Below are positions 1-10,167 of a stretch of 64,000 bases of DNA, in pieces. Origin of the DNA: Phialocephala subalpina (Eukaryota; Ascomycota; Leotiomycetes; Helotiales; Mollisiaceae); the NCBI GenBank assembly GCA_900073065.1, contig FJOG01000025.1, forward strand, positions 806,001 to 870,000, in the 5' to 3' direction. How positions within the stretch are numbered: position 1 is the stretch's first letter; each line of letters begins with the position of its first letter. A program made the position numbers and the translations under genes. The notes beneath the pieces are model-generated. The model was not told the origin of the DNA and did not search any database. It saw only the letters and a program-made list of their open reading frames with translations.

Positions 1-437
1 TAGGAAGGAGCCATGGCGATGCTCCGGTCTTCGAATGTTTTCGGCCGTTGCTCTGCATAGCTTCTTTAGTCCATTCGAGTGTTCTTCCTCCAGCGTCGAC
101 CGCTTCTTGAGGAAGAGTGCGAATTCCTACAACGCAGATGTCAGAAACCATGGTTACTAGACTGTCACAGAGAACCTACTTTGCAACTTGCTATGCTCTG
201 TTTCAATCGATTGAGCAGAGTTGAGACGCCAAGCTCGGAGTTCACCACATCATGCACCTCCTTTGCATTCACATCAATTAGACCAGGCGGCGGACCTGTT
301 GTGGTCTCCCCGTTCATCGGTTCACTAAGATGGTCGTCACCCAGAGACATGCTTCCCGTCCGGTCGCGCTGCTGCTGCTGGGTCGGAAACTCTGGAGGCT
401 CCGAGAGAAGTCGGTCTGAATTATTGTCATCGGCCAT
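1..437 (-). CDS. F-BAR domain RhoGAP (Rgd1-like), 5' part, truncated by window edge
   Basis: Exon 1 runs 437-180 and encodes an acidic, Pro/Gln-rich leader followed by the start of an F-BAR domain (GVSTLLNRLKQSIASCK). A 53-nt intron (179-127, GTAGGT...TTGTAG, phase 0) leads to exon 2 (126 to beyond base 1), which reads EFALFLKKRSTLEEEHSNGL and then KKLCRATAE. This LLNRLKQS...FLKKRS.LEEEH..GLKKL signature is the first helix of fungal F-BAR/RhoGAP proteins such as Rgd1. These bind curved plasma membrane and stimulate GTP hydrolysis on Rho GTPases (Rho3/Rho4 in yeast), linking membrane shape to actin and polarity. The RhoGAP domain lies outside the window, so the Rgd1 assignment rests on the F-BAR start only; another F-BAR protein is possible. 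Confidence 0.8.
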
Positions 438-2616
438 GGTTAGTAGATGTATGGTATGGACAGGTTTGTTTGATCAGCGCTGGTTGGAATGCGGATAACG
501 ATCGTTCGAGGTGGGATATCGCCTGTTCGAAGTTCGAAACGTATGGTGACTGGTAATTCATGCGAGGCTATAGAACCCACGATATAGCAGCACCAATATC
601 AGGTAAACCGATGAGATGCTACAGAAACGGTAGCAATGCGCAGACTTCCTGAAAAGGCGAGAGTTTTGTCTTGTTGACGACAGACATTGGCGGTTGCGAG
701 TACGAAGCTTATGGGATACCTTGGAAGCAAGGCCAACAAATCTAGCCAATCTAGCCAACCTAGCCAACCTAGGCCTAGCCTCAAGTTTATTTACGAGCTT
801 GAGCTCTGTGCTGATTTTTTGGGACGAAACCTCGGAAGTCAATCTGGTGAATCATCCGCACAGACTTTTGGAGGCGGGGTCCTGGAGTTCAAATGTTATG
901 CATTTGGTATGAAACACCCGGATCCTCGGGCAAGGACACACCAGAGTTCCATGCCATGTCATGCCTCGGCTGCTATGTTCATAGCGTAGCGAGCTGGGCT
1001 GGTAGTAAATACAAGTGGTCCGCGACTTTACCTGCTTCTGGTGTTCTTGCTTCTTCCTTTGGTAAATTATGTCTGATCTTAAAAATAGTTTGTTTTTGGA
1101 CGCTGTTTCCTTCTCATTTGGAATAGTACCGAGCTGAATTATCTCGAGCTGTTGAGGTAGAAAGATTCTATCCCTTCACCGAGTGAGGCTAGGTATTGTG
1201 TTCTCACTCAATTGCTCTAGTTAGAAAACATGAGATGCGGACCTCCCTTGGTACCCTCGGGACACCGCTGAGTTGACAAATTTGGCCCCTGGATTCAACG
1301 AGAAATTGCCAGGAGGCAAGTGCGAACCATACATACTTGCACGCATTGGAAGGCCACTTCCTCAGCCTCTCTCGCCTTTGCCCTTTGCATAAGAGATCCG
1401 TGCAAGCTTTCTTTTGTGCTTATTCAACTAACGACTTTCTTTCAACTTTCGCTCGACCGTCGAAGTTAGAAACCTCCTAGTAGAGGGCAAGTAATGCAAC
1501 TCATACCGCGCAATAAGTGAGTTTCTTTTTAACACAAAGACCTCGACACTTAAAATGGTCTGTCTGCTCAGGTGTTCTTCATTCCCGTCCTGCCCTTTCT
1601 ATATGCCTTCTACACTCTCAAGGCCTCTGACTTCTGACAAGCGTCCCTTGGAAGTCCTTGGTGCAGCCTATGTTTAGTGTCTGAGCAATGAGAACCTGCT
1701 CGTAATGTCATGACAGAGTCACTCTCGTTGTGGCGGACAAGAGTAGCTTCTAACCAGTGGTTGAAAGCATCCTTCCTGGAAGGTCAGATGCTGCAATATA
1801 ATACAACCAGAACTTCTATTTTCGCAGATGCTGAGCACGAATCATCAACAGTCCAGCAACCAGTTCATCGAATGCCAAGCAAGTTTCCTCCATTCGTGGG
1901 CCCGTCCCATCATGGACTTTGGTCATGCGAGAGAATTCTACAGGATCACTCAATTAGGCGAAATAGGGGAATACAAACACATACGGTGGAACGCCATTGG
2001 TCGACCAACAGGTTGTAGGGATGCAAGGACATCGATCTGGTTTTGGTGGGGCTCAGAATCCGCAGTTAAGATGCGAAAGTATGGGATGCAGCGTATCGTT
2101 CAGGATGACGATTGTGTCAAAAGGACGAGGAGAAGCCCGCACATCCCGAAGATGCTAATGCAGCAAGAAATACGATACGTGGGAGCTGCTGATGATTTGC
2201 GTTGTGGCGAGCTTACTCAATTCGCGGCTGCTCAACCATTTCCTCATCCGGCTCGTGGCGCGGCTGAGCACGCACGATTGGCCACGAGGTAACAATTATA
2301 CCCGCATCTCTCGAACTCTCGATTTGTGTCGCCTTGTCCGTTGTGGCTTCTGTTGTCGTTTCGTCGTTTCGTCTCGTTTCGTTGCGTAGCTTGATTTACT
2401 GCGGTCCCCGTCCGCAGAAGTTCTACCTTCGCCGGCGCGCTGTGCTACTGATATGAGATAAATACAAGAGTGTCTACCCTTCGAAACGAAGCAGAACATC
2501 ATCTCAAGTCCTTTTCAATCACATCCCAACAGCTTCTTCGCTTCTACACCCACAGACGCAATATCAATCCCAAAACTTTCCCACTTGTCCACCAATCTCC
2601 CTCGTCACCTGAAACA
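438..2616. other. Intergenic stretch without a supported gene
   Basis: About 2.2 kb between the divergent F-BAR gene and the small hypothetical gene. It holds only short ORFs. The longest is an ATG-initiated 154-codon frame at 1828-2292 (+), with no recognisable domain and unlike a family I know. A 9-bp tandem motif CTAGCCAA(T/C) occurs three times at 742-768. A TCGTT-rich, pyrimidine-skewed stretch at about 2350-2390 probably belongs to the promoter/5' UTR of the downstream gene. Confidence 0.5.
742..768. repeat. Short tandem repeat, 9-bp unit x3
   Basis: Three head-to-tail copies of CTAGCCAA followed by T or C, with decayed copies on both sides. Seen directly. It gives rise to the LANLANLANL-type repeat in an otherwise unsupported ORF, so it is treated as non-coding. 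Confidence 0.7.
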
Positions 2617-3201
2617 ATGGGTTTGATTAAGACAGCAATAATGACCGGCGGAGGAATCTACGCAATTAAACAACTTACCAAAACCGCAGAGCGCCGAGAT
2701 CGACGCAGCGATTCCCGTTCCCAATCCCAACCCTCAACCAGAGGATACCGCGAAGACAATAACCAACCTCAAGGATACCGGGGCCCACCTCCTCCCCGCC
2801 CACCTTTCGACCCAAATAACTACAACGGCTACCAAGAGCGCGAGCAACCTCAATGGTATCCTGCCACAAACCCCGCAAACGACAACGCGAGAAGCTATCC
2901 ACCACCTCCAGGTTACAACCCACAAGATTATACCGAGGATAAACGCCGATCTATCTACAGAGCGGATGATTATCAACCTCAGCAAGACTCTCGTTATCAA
3001 CCGGTACCGCAGCAACGATATGTGCAATCTCAGGATCAAGGTTTTGACGATGGTGCTGAACAGAGGCAGGGACGTACGTCGAGTATGGATGGGTTGGCTG
3101 GTATGGCGATGGATTTTGTTGGGAAGAAGGGAGGGGATGGTGGGAGGGGAAGTAAGTTGGATCAAGGGTTGCAGATGGCTTCGGGGTTTCTGAGAAAATA
3201 A
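2617..3201 (+). CDS. Conserved-type hypothetical protein, Pro/Gln/Tyr-rich, 194 aa
   Basis: Single-exon ORF. I chose the ATG at 2617 because the 49 codons upstream (open from 2470) are pyrimidine-rich leader-like sequence, and the protein from this Met begins with a compact hydrophobic segment (MGLIKTAIMTGGGIYAIKQL). Then comes a basic Arg/Ser stretch, a long disordered region rich in Pro, Gln, Tyr and Arg (for example RGPPPPRPPFDPNNYNGYQ), and a short C-terminal Gly/Met-rich tail ending SGFLRK. The N-terminus could act as a membrane or mitochondrial anchor, but that is inference. I recognise the style from filamentous-fungal hypothetical proteins and know no function. Confidence 0.7.
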   Translation: MGLIKTAIMTGGGIYAIKQLTKTAERRDRRSDSRSQSQPSTRGYREDNNQPQGYRGPPPPRPPFDPNNYNGYQEREQPQWYPATNPANDNARSYPPPPGYNPQDYTEDKRRSIYRADDYQPQQDSRYQPVPQQRYVQSQDQGFDDGAEQRQGRTSSMDGLAGMAMDFVGKKGGDGGRGSKLDQGLQMASGFLRK

Positions 3202-3682
3202 ATGGGAGACTGATGGGGTTTCTTGGTTCTCTGGAGGCTGGTTTAAGGGTTGTTCTTGCGCCGTTCGTTGAAAATGGGATGCTATTGCCATTGATTTGTA
3301 TTTATTGCATATAGAGGAGTTTGATCTCAAGGAAATAAAACACTGCTGCTGCCAACACACAACTCTAATCTCATGTACAATCTGGTAATCATATCCTCAC
3401 AATAGTAACCCTCCTCGCTGTATTCAAAAAAGCGACATACCAAGGCACCACGACGCCAGGTAGATTAAAAGTCCCAGAAAGTGCAGGACAATTACACACT
3501 CTGTATCACTTGCTCTACACATCGGCCCCACCCCCTTCCCTAAACACTAGCCATTGCCCCAATCCAATAAACACGAAAGCCGTAGATGTTGAATCTCTTC
3601 CTCAGAACGACGACCTCGCCAATTAAAATCTTTTCAACCGCTACCAGTCTCGTTCGTCCCGCCTATCCTTAACGATGCCGTT
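3202..3682. other. Convergent 3' intergenic region
   Basis: Lies between the stop codons of the hypothetical gene (+) and the symporter gene (-). Contains AT-rich 3'-UTR-like sequence (for example AAATAAAA near 3332) and nothing else I can identify. Confidence 0.5.
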
Positions 3683-6021
3683 TCAAAAGAATTTTCCTTT
3701 GTGGTCTACCGTGACGAGGCCTTCTTGAGGATCGCTATGAATCTCATCACTCGCAGCGTACTCGGGAGCGCCTTCGACCTGATTGTCCAGATACGCAGGG
3801 CGATCAAGAGCATCGAACCTCTTGCCTTTGACCTTGGCATCGAAGAATTGATACGTGAGTCTCACACCCAAAGCTCCGAAGCCCCAGAGTAGGCCTCCAA
3901 ATGGTGCAGCGACGAAAGCACCGAATGCACTCCAGTCATTCCCGTAAAGGCCTTGCTCGAGCAATATCAATTTGGCACCTTGTAGAGCACCTCCGAAGTA
4001 GATGGTTCCAAAGATGAATACCGTCAGGATTCCGCCGAGACCACCGACGACAACCTCGAATCCACGCCACCAGTAGAAACGATCATTCAGACCAAGGACT
4101 AACACTGGAATGGTCGATGCTGAGACAAGATCGGAGATCAGATAGATCTGGAGAATGGAAGGCGCCTTCAGAGCGATGGCAACCACAGGAAAGATGATGA
4201 GCACTACAGCTCCTCTCACCCACCAGATGTTGAGTTTATTCCTGAAGAGATCGTTCGAGGCAGTAGAGACCATAGCAGACTGGAAACTATCGAACGCAGC
4301 TGTGCTTAGAGACACAACCATAACAAGCACTATTCCGACAGTCCAGGCTGGAAGCTGCTCCAAGAGGTAGAAGAAAGCGATGCTTCCGTCTTGATCTGGA
4401 TTGTTGGGGTCAAATGCTCCAGACCAAGTTGCAATCAGCCCTGTTGCACCAACCAAGGTGAGAATGATGAGAGTGACGACTGCGGCGATTGAGACCCCAA
4501 TCCATAGGTCCTTGTCGGTCTTCGATGCAAAGGTACGGATCCAGAAGTTGGAGAGGAAGAAGTCGTTCGTAAGAACAGCTACCGGAAGAATGTAGAGCAA
4601 TTGCCATCCCAGCAAAGTCGGTTTGGTCAGACCAGAAGAGTCGATCAAGCTCTTGTCGATCTTAGTCTCGACACCCACGGTAATTGTGGCCACAATAACT
4701 TGTACTACTTTAGCAGAGCCCCCTATCGATTATGTTGGGACTCACTTAAAGCAACCACCATAGCTCCTTGGATATTATCTGTGATGAAGGAGATTTTGAA
4801 TCCTCCCAGAGCTTTGGGACGTTAGCCTAAGCAAAAGAGCCGAATAGGAGTTGCTCACAAGTATAAATCGTGGTAACGACGCACTCTACGATAACCATCG
4901 GAAGGCCGTCCATCCCAGTGAGAGCAGTCATGATCTGCTGCAACGCAGATAGCTCTGCTACCATATAAAGGAACATGGTCACAAGAGTGAGAAAGCTCAG
5001 GAAGAGAGCGGCAACGGAGCCATAGCGCTGTCTCGTCCACTCAGTCAGGACGAACCCTTCTGGACATTTCTTGCGAATGATGGGGCCGAGAAAGGCAAAT
5101 ATCATGAGCGGAGCTGCCGATGTGATAGCGTAGACCACCACCCCTTGTACACCCGTGATAGTTGCGAGCTGGGGATAAGAGAAGAGGATTCCAGAACCAA
5201 GGGCTAAGAATATGAGAAATTTAATGTCAGCTGGCTTGCTCAGATGGGGAAAGGGGGAGTTCAAAGCGGCAGACACTTTCCCACGCAAGCATTAACTTGA
5301 TCGAGTATTACGGTGCAATCTCAGCTTCGTCTCAACAGGACCAGAGATCTCTTCTCGAAAGAAGTTGGATCTAAGATGGCTGTGTGACTCCGCGCCCGTA
5401 GTGAAGCCGCACTGACCCTTCCTACCTCACTCTTCACCATGTCGCCAGAGTATGGCACTCAAGCAGACACTGATTGGGAGGTTGGCAGAGAAGGATCAGC
5501 AGTATGTAAATACGAACCTCTTCACAACTCATTCTCTCTCGCTCTCATCTGATAGTGCTTTGCGTCGTTGGGCTTGCTGTCCATATGCTGCCGCGATTTG
5601 AAAGAAGCATCTTTCTGTAGCAGTTGGTACTAACCAGACGCAATGAAGTTCAAAGCCAGGGGAAACGCTACTGCTTGTCAGCATCTATCCAGGAAAGCAA
5701 CGAGGATATGTTAGGGTGAGAATGTTGAGCAAGAACTTGAAGTCCAACATTCAGATAAGCCTGACCAGTCTGAGTTCTGTTTCCTGAGAGCCATTCTCCC
5801 TAGGACCAAGGTTAGAACGATGTTTCTCGAAACGTGGCTGAAGAGTTCATACCTTTGACTGATGTCTTAGTCTCCATGCAACATAGCAACCGAAGACTCT
5901 GTTTACTGATCAGTCTAGACTCGGCAACGAGCTTTATATCTCCCCATTCAAAGACGTACAGGAACGCCCCGTAAGTCAAGTAGATGATGGCATTGCTCGC
6001 TGGGGTAGAAGGTTGACCCAT
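3683..6021 (-). CDS. Solute:sodium symporter (SSS) family transporter, urea-permease-like, 537 aa
   Basis: Seven exons: 6021-5960, 5898-5853, 5799-5766, 5670-5635, 5203-4859, 4811-4746 and 4707-3683. All introns are GT-AG and all phases close. The joined protein starts MGQPSTPASNAIIYLTYGAF, continues through SGNRTQTVAFPLALNFIASG and ALGSGILFSYPQLATITG, then CPEGFVLTEWTRQRYG, MVAELSALQQIMTALTG and SLGGFKISFITDNIQGAMVV. This is the fungal branch of the SSS family that includes urea and other small-solute permeases. It has many hydrophobic segments consistent with about 12-13 membrane spans and a hydrophilic C-tail. Predicted role is plasma-membrane cation-coupled uptake; the substrate cannot be read from sequence. 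Intron 4 (5634-5204, 431 nt) is far longer than the others. The start Met gives a short N-terminus typical of the group. Confidence 0.85.
5439..5633 (+). other. Small spliced ORF antisense inside a symporter intron (speculative)
   Basis: On the strand opposite the transporter, entirely within its 431-nt intron, an ATG in good context (TTCACCATGTCG) opens a frame. Exon 5439-5501 joins exon 5556-5633 across a consensus 54-nt intron (GTATGT...CTGATAG). The product would be 46 aa with no recognisable domain. The match to splice consensus is suggestive, but short spliced ORFs arise by chance. Confidence 0.15.
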
Positions 6022-6928
6022 TTTGCTGTACTACGGGGCAGTGATAACGAGACAATAACTTGAGGAAAGTTACTCAGGAAGCCAATGGAAACCGTATGAG
6101 TGCACAAATGCGAACGAGAATTGCCCCAATGAGATAATTGTAAACAGAGTACAAACAGGCAAGCTTCAGCGACCTTCAACTTCGACGAGGGATGCGACAA
6201 CTCTTATCAAATTTTCTACTCCCGGCTGCCCCTCTAGCGCTACGGGCATCAGTCGGCCCCAAGCTAGTGGGTGCAAGTGGTGCAAGATTCTGGGGCTGCT
6301 GATTGGTGCTGTAAGAGGCTGGTAGACGCCACTTTGTTGCTAAGAGAATGATTTTTAGTCATTCCGGCCAGTGTGGCTCGGCGTGAGGTGATCTTTGCAA
6401 CATTTTGAGGCCGAGAAGGAACCCAGAAGCACTTGATTCTGATTGTGATGGCGCATGGGGAATGTTGTACTCCATCTTGACTGAGAAATGTCAAAGAGGT
6501 TCTTGCTGCCACGAGACCCGAGACTCAATGATCCCGACTCCATCTACGTTGGAACAATTGCTCCTGGGAGAGTATAACCAACTGGCATCCTCTTTGACCT
6601 ACAGTATTGTAGATTCGAATGCGAAGTTGCATAAACTATATAGCGTATGATGCATATGCGAGAAATCAAAAAGGAAAGACCCTTGCGTGTATACTGATCT
6701 GACCTGACGCCCGTTGGACGGCTTCTTTGATTCAACGAAGATCCATCTCAGGCCGAACACTTGGGTATAAGAGCAGAGGCTCTTCTATCTGGACACCAGC
6801 TCTCCCACATCTAGCTTGTATGTATACATATCGTACAGTCCGGCCCTCCACCGGCATGAACGTTCATCGTTTCCGTAATATACATCTTATTCCATGGTTG
6901 CAGGCACTGTCCGCCATGCTCCCTCCAC
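6022..6928. other. Intergenic region upstream of the symporter gene
   Basis: Roughly 0.9 kb between the symporter start codon and the 3' end of the Tim44-like gene, both on the minus strand. It should contain the symporter promoter. I see only short ORFs without family resemblance and no repeats. Confidence 0.45.
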
Positions 6929-7855
6929 CTACTCCAATGCCTTCTTCTCCCATTCCTCTAGATCTTGCAACGTTGTCTCCCCAGTCGTGCCCCATACCTG
7001 CCAAGGCCCCGGCTTCCACGCCTCAAGCCTTTGCTGTAAAACCACATACTCGACCACGTCCTTCTCCTTGCCAGACCCCGGCACCACTTCTGCATCCCCA
7101 TTCTTAACTCTCCTCAACCTCGTCAGCTTCTGTCTCGAGCATATCCGTACAACAGCCTGCCTGACGGCCGCGCCATCTACCAGCAGTTTCATCCCCCGAT
7201 CCGACACGATTCTCGACCTCTTATTATACTTCACAAGCTCCCACTGCACGGTCTCTCCCCGCGGCCGGCTCCCAATTCGTCCCCGAAAGCTCTCGTATAT
7301 GCCATCCGTGCAGATCCTTCGGAGTGAAGCGATGTCGCCTTCTGCGAAGGAAGTATACATCTGTCGATGAAGCGCGACGGCCGTTGGCTTCACGGTAGAC
7401 CTCGAAATCTTCAGACTGCGTCTTAGGAACCCTTTCTCTTTTGGCGAGGTGAACTTGAGTACGAGGAGGGAGAGTCGGTCGCGGAAGCGGTATTTGATGC
7501 GGTGGTAATGCAGCTTTAGAAAGCTACGGGGTGTTCGGAAGAGAGATGGGGCGTTTTTGCCTCTTGGAGTTATAAATGTACCTAGAAAGGAACAACACTG
7601 TTAATATAAAGTCAAGAAATAACAAAGGTCAGAAAACGTACCTTCGAGGATTCCAAGGTCTGAAGGTATCTGTGCCAATTCCTTCTGCACCACTTTCATG
7701 CTACGTTCTGCTGCCTGTGTCGGCCGAGCTGGTTGCGGCTGTTTCGGTGCAGCACGGAGGGGAGAATAATGGGAGAAGCATCTTCTCGAGAGTGGAGAAG
7801 AAAGACATCCCGGAGAATAGACTGCCCTTCGAAGGGCGATGTGCAATTGCGACAT
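6929..7855 (-). CDS. Tim44-like domain mitochondrial protein (mL45/Mba1 family), 288 aa
   Basis: Two exons, 7855-7642 and 7581-6929, joined across a 60-nt intron (GTACGT...TTCTAG). The N-terminus (MSQLHIALRRAVYSPG...SRRCFSHYSPLRAAP) is basic, hydroxylated and lacks acids, as expected of a mitochondrial presequence. The mature part contains the Tim44-like fold signature (ALHRQMYTSFAEGDIASLRR, then ICTDGIYESF...). Members of this family (mL45, Mba1) sit at the exit of the mitochondrial ribosome and help insert nascent proteins into the inner membrane. The upstream in-frame extension to 7924 is rejected because the presequence starts at Met 7855. The 5' end faces the EOS1-like gene at very close range. 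Confidence 0.8.
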
Positions 7856-8037
7856 GGTCTGAGGAGTCCTTGAATTTTTTTTCTGTCGGAACAAGACATC
7901 AGAATCCGGGGTAGGTTCCTTCACTAGTGCGCATTCGTGCTTGGCTGCGACAACACCTCCTCTTTGCTGTGCTGTATAACCAAATGGTTCTCAACACCTG
8001 AACTGCAATGTGGCAGCATATGCCCTGACTGCTTCAG

Positions 8038-9165
8038 ACTGGCTTCCCGGCGACCTCCCGCAAGTCGAAATAGGACGCAACGAAGTCCTTACACGGTTTC
8101 ATCACCCCCGAATCTACACCCCGCCGAGCCCGACCAGAAGGATTCCGTTCTTCACCCAAGGGTCGCTGTATTGCTTGGGGTCGAGAAACACTGGCATCTA
8201 CCTCTCCTGTTCTGTCGTGCTCTGAGTACTGCGCCGGCTGCGTGGTGGGGTTTGCGATGTGCGTTTACATTCTTGGGTGAGCTCTTGTTAGATGAGAGTG
8301 GGCAGGACATTGAGGCGCCTTGGAGCGTGGAGAAGAGGTTTAGGGTCACTGAGGTGTTTCTTGCAGTTTTATGGGTATGGCGCCTTCATTCAGGAACTGG
8401 TGGATATTCAGAAGATAAAGGTGCTTGGATTGGACTGATTCTCAAAAGTGCTGCTCCTCTGCATGGCTAAGTTTCTATTTTACGGACTGCTTGATGTCCC
8501 GGTGGTAAGTACTATCATTATTCCTTCTCTCCTTGCTGGTGATCGAAGCTCATAATCATCCTAGGCTCTTGAACTATACCCCACAAGGTATATAATTCCA
8601 GTGTCGTCCAGGAGAAGTTCATACTAATCAAGTCAGCAACTCTGGTTCGGCTTCTCACGATTAACTCAGTTAACGCCTATATAACATCTTGGGTTCTGTA
8701 CCTTTCCGGTGGATCTGAAGATCCACGACTTTTGCTGCCAGCATGGATCAGCATCGCGAGTGTAATGATACGCCAAACCCCGAGCCCTTCTCTCCCACGT
8801 TCTGATTATGATATAGACATTGACTTTCCTGTACCATCTGACACATCCACGACTTGCCATTCTGAAAGAGACCTCCCTGTCCATATCTGTCTTCTCTATT
8901 GCAAGCTTCATAAGCATGGTTAGTTTGTTGCTGCAACTGCACTTGTAAGAGAGCCTCTCATCTCCATTGTCTATCTGTACATTGAAATGCATGGCCCGCT
9001 TACTCCTAATTCATGAGGAGATTCACCGTCAGCATAAGGTACAAGACTAATGGCCCCAGGACAAGAGCAAATGATCCACCTGTGCCTCTATTTATTTTCG
9101 TCAAGTATGCCTGGGAATATGCGAAGTTAGGAGTGGGATTGTTGAGGATGGTTGGTGATACATAA
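8038..9165 (+). CDS. EOS1: EOS1-family N-glycosylation/ER membrane protein; 5' exon unresolved
   Basis: Exons: up to 8374, 8449-8504, 8565-8587, 8637-8761, 8817-8944 and 9060-9165. The joined protein reads SVLHPRVAVLLGVEKHWHLP, LLFCRALSTAPAAWWGLRCA, FTDCLMSRWLLNYTP, VLYLSGGSEDPRLLLPAWIS, VFSIASFISMVSLLLQLHLT and ends RANDPPVPLFIFVKYAWEYA...VGDT. This is the Eos1 family: multi-spanning ER proteins linked in yeast to N-glycosylation and oxidative-stress tolerance. The last intron (8945-9059) begins immediately before an in-frame TAA, so without splicing the protein would lose its conserved tail. No in-frame ATG precedes the conserved part: the frame is open back to 7937, a possible acceptor sits at 8037, and I could not find a convincing first exon. 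About 257 aa are assigned. Confidence 0.85.
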
Positions 9166-9561
9166 CAATTTCAAACACATGTCACAACTAGAAATAAGGA
9201 TTGGTTGTAATGTGTATTTTCCATTTGCCAGAGTCCTGCATAGCCTCCAGTCCTCAAGGAAAGCACAGGCTAGCAGAATCCTTGCCATAATAACACATGC
9301 TGTAAAGAGGGCAAAAGCAACGTCCGGTTCAATAGCAAAAGCAGAAACCCTTTCCTTCCCAAACCATTCCCTTTATCGTGAGTGCGTTCTATAAAGAATG
9401 CGGGTATCATCGGCCCATATCGAAGCAATTCGTAATAACGAGGTATTTCGATGTCATCGCGAGAGGAAGGCGAGGCAAGAAGACAGTGCAAAGTTCGTTG
9501 AGTGTAGCTCTTCTATCGAGGCTCCTCGCGATGATTGCTCGTGGGGCGTGACGACGGCTTC
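9166..9561. other. Convergent intergenic region
   Basis: About 0.4 kb between the EOS1-like stop codon (+) and the eIF1 stop codon (-). It should hold both 3' UTRs. No other feature seen. Confidence 0.5.
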
Positions 9562-10167
9562 TTAGAAACCATGGACCTAGGAAATGTCAGATTTTGAGAC
9601 TTGCGCTGCGGGACACCCAACATACCTTGATTGTCTTGGCATCGAGTTCCAAACCCTCCTTCTTGTCGGTGAGGAATTCTTGAACATCTTTGCGCTGATC
9701 TCCCTGAAGTTGGATCACCTCGCCCATCTCAGTGTCGACGACAATGGTGCCATTGCAAGCTGTTGTGTGCGGTTAGATTGGAGTCGTTGTGCGCGTGTGG
9801 GGTAACGTACCGAACTTCTTCTTGATGACCTTGAGGATCTTCTTCTGGTCGAACTTCTTGGGTAGACCTTGGACAGTCGTCAGAGTCTTACGACCATTGC
9901 GCTCTGTTAGAACACACGAGGTCAGCAGGCTTATCGTGAATGTGGCGCTTGAGGGTAGGCTGTGCCGCACAAATTGAGTAGAGTGTTGCAATGAAGGACT
10001 TACGCTGAATACGGATATGGATGTAATTCTGCGACTGCTTGGTTTCTCCTGTGTCTTCGTCGGCTTCGGCGAAGGGGTCTGTTCAGAATGTTAGTCGAGC
10101 CTTGGGGTTGGGCTTTTGTCCATTTTTTGGTATGCGTACCGAAAGTTTTGAGGTTTTCTATGGACAT
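9562..10167 (-). CDS. SUI1: Translation initiation factor eIF1 (SUI1), 114 aa
   Basis: Five exons: 10167-10140, 10078-10004, 9903-9811, 9759-9626 and 9576-9562. The last exon codes only VHGF and stop. The protein reads MSIENLKTF-DPFAEADEDTGE..., HIRIQQRNGRKTLTTVQGL, PKKFDQKKILKVIKKKFACN, GTIVVDTEMGEVIQLQGDQR, and ends with KTIKVHGF. This is the canonical eIF1/SUI1 fold at its usual length. eIF1 binds the 40S subunit near the P site, enforces AUG selection and blocks initiation at poor sites. An inverted, slightly diverged copy of its exon 1 and first intron lies about 0.35 kb upstream (10443-10515). Confidence 0.97.

Noticed and set aside
2734..3360. 208-codon ORF antisense to the 194-aa hypothetical gene
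   Set aside because: Arg/Leu/Val-rich shadow of a Pro/Gln-rich coding strand. The plus frame has the better start and composition.
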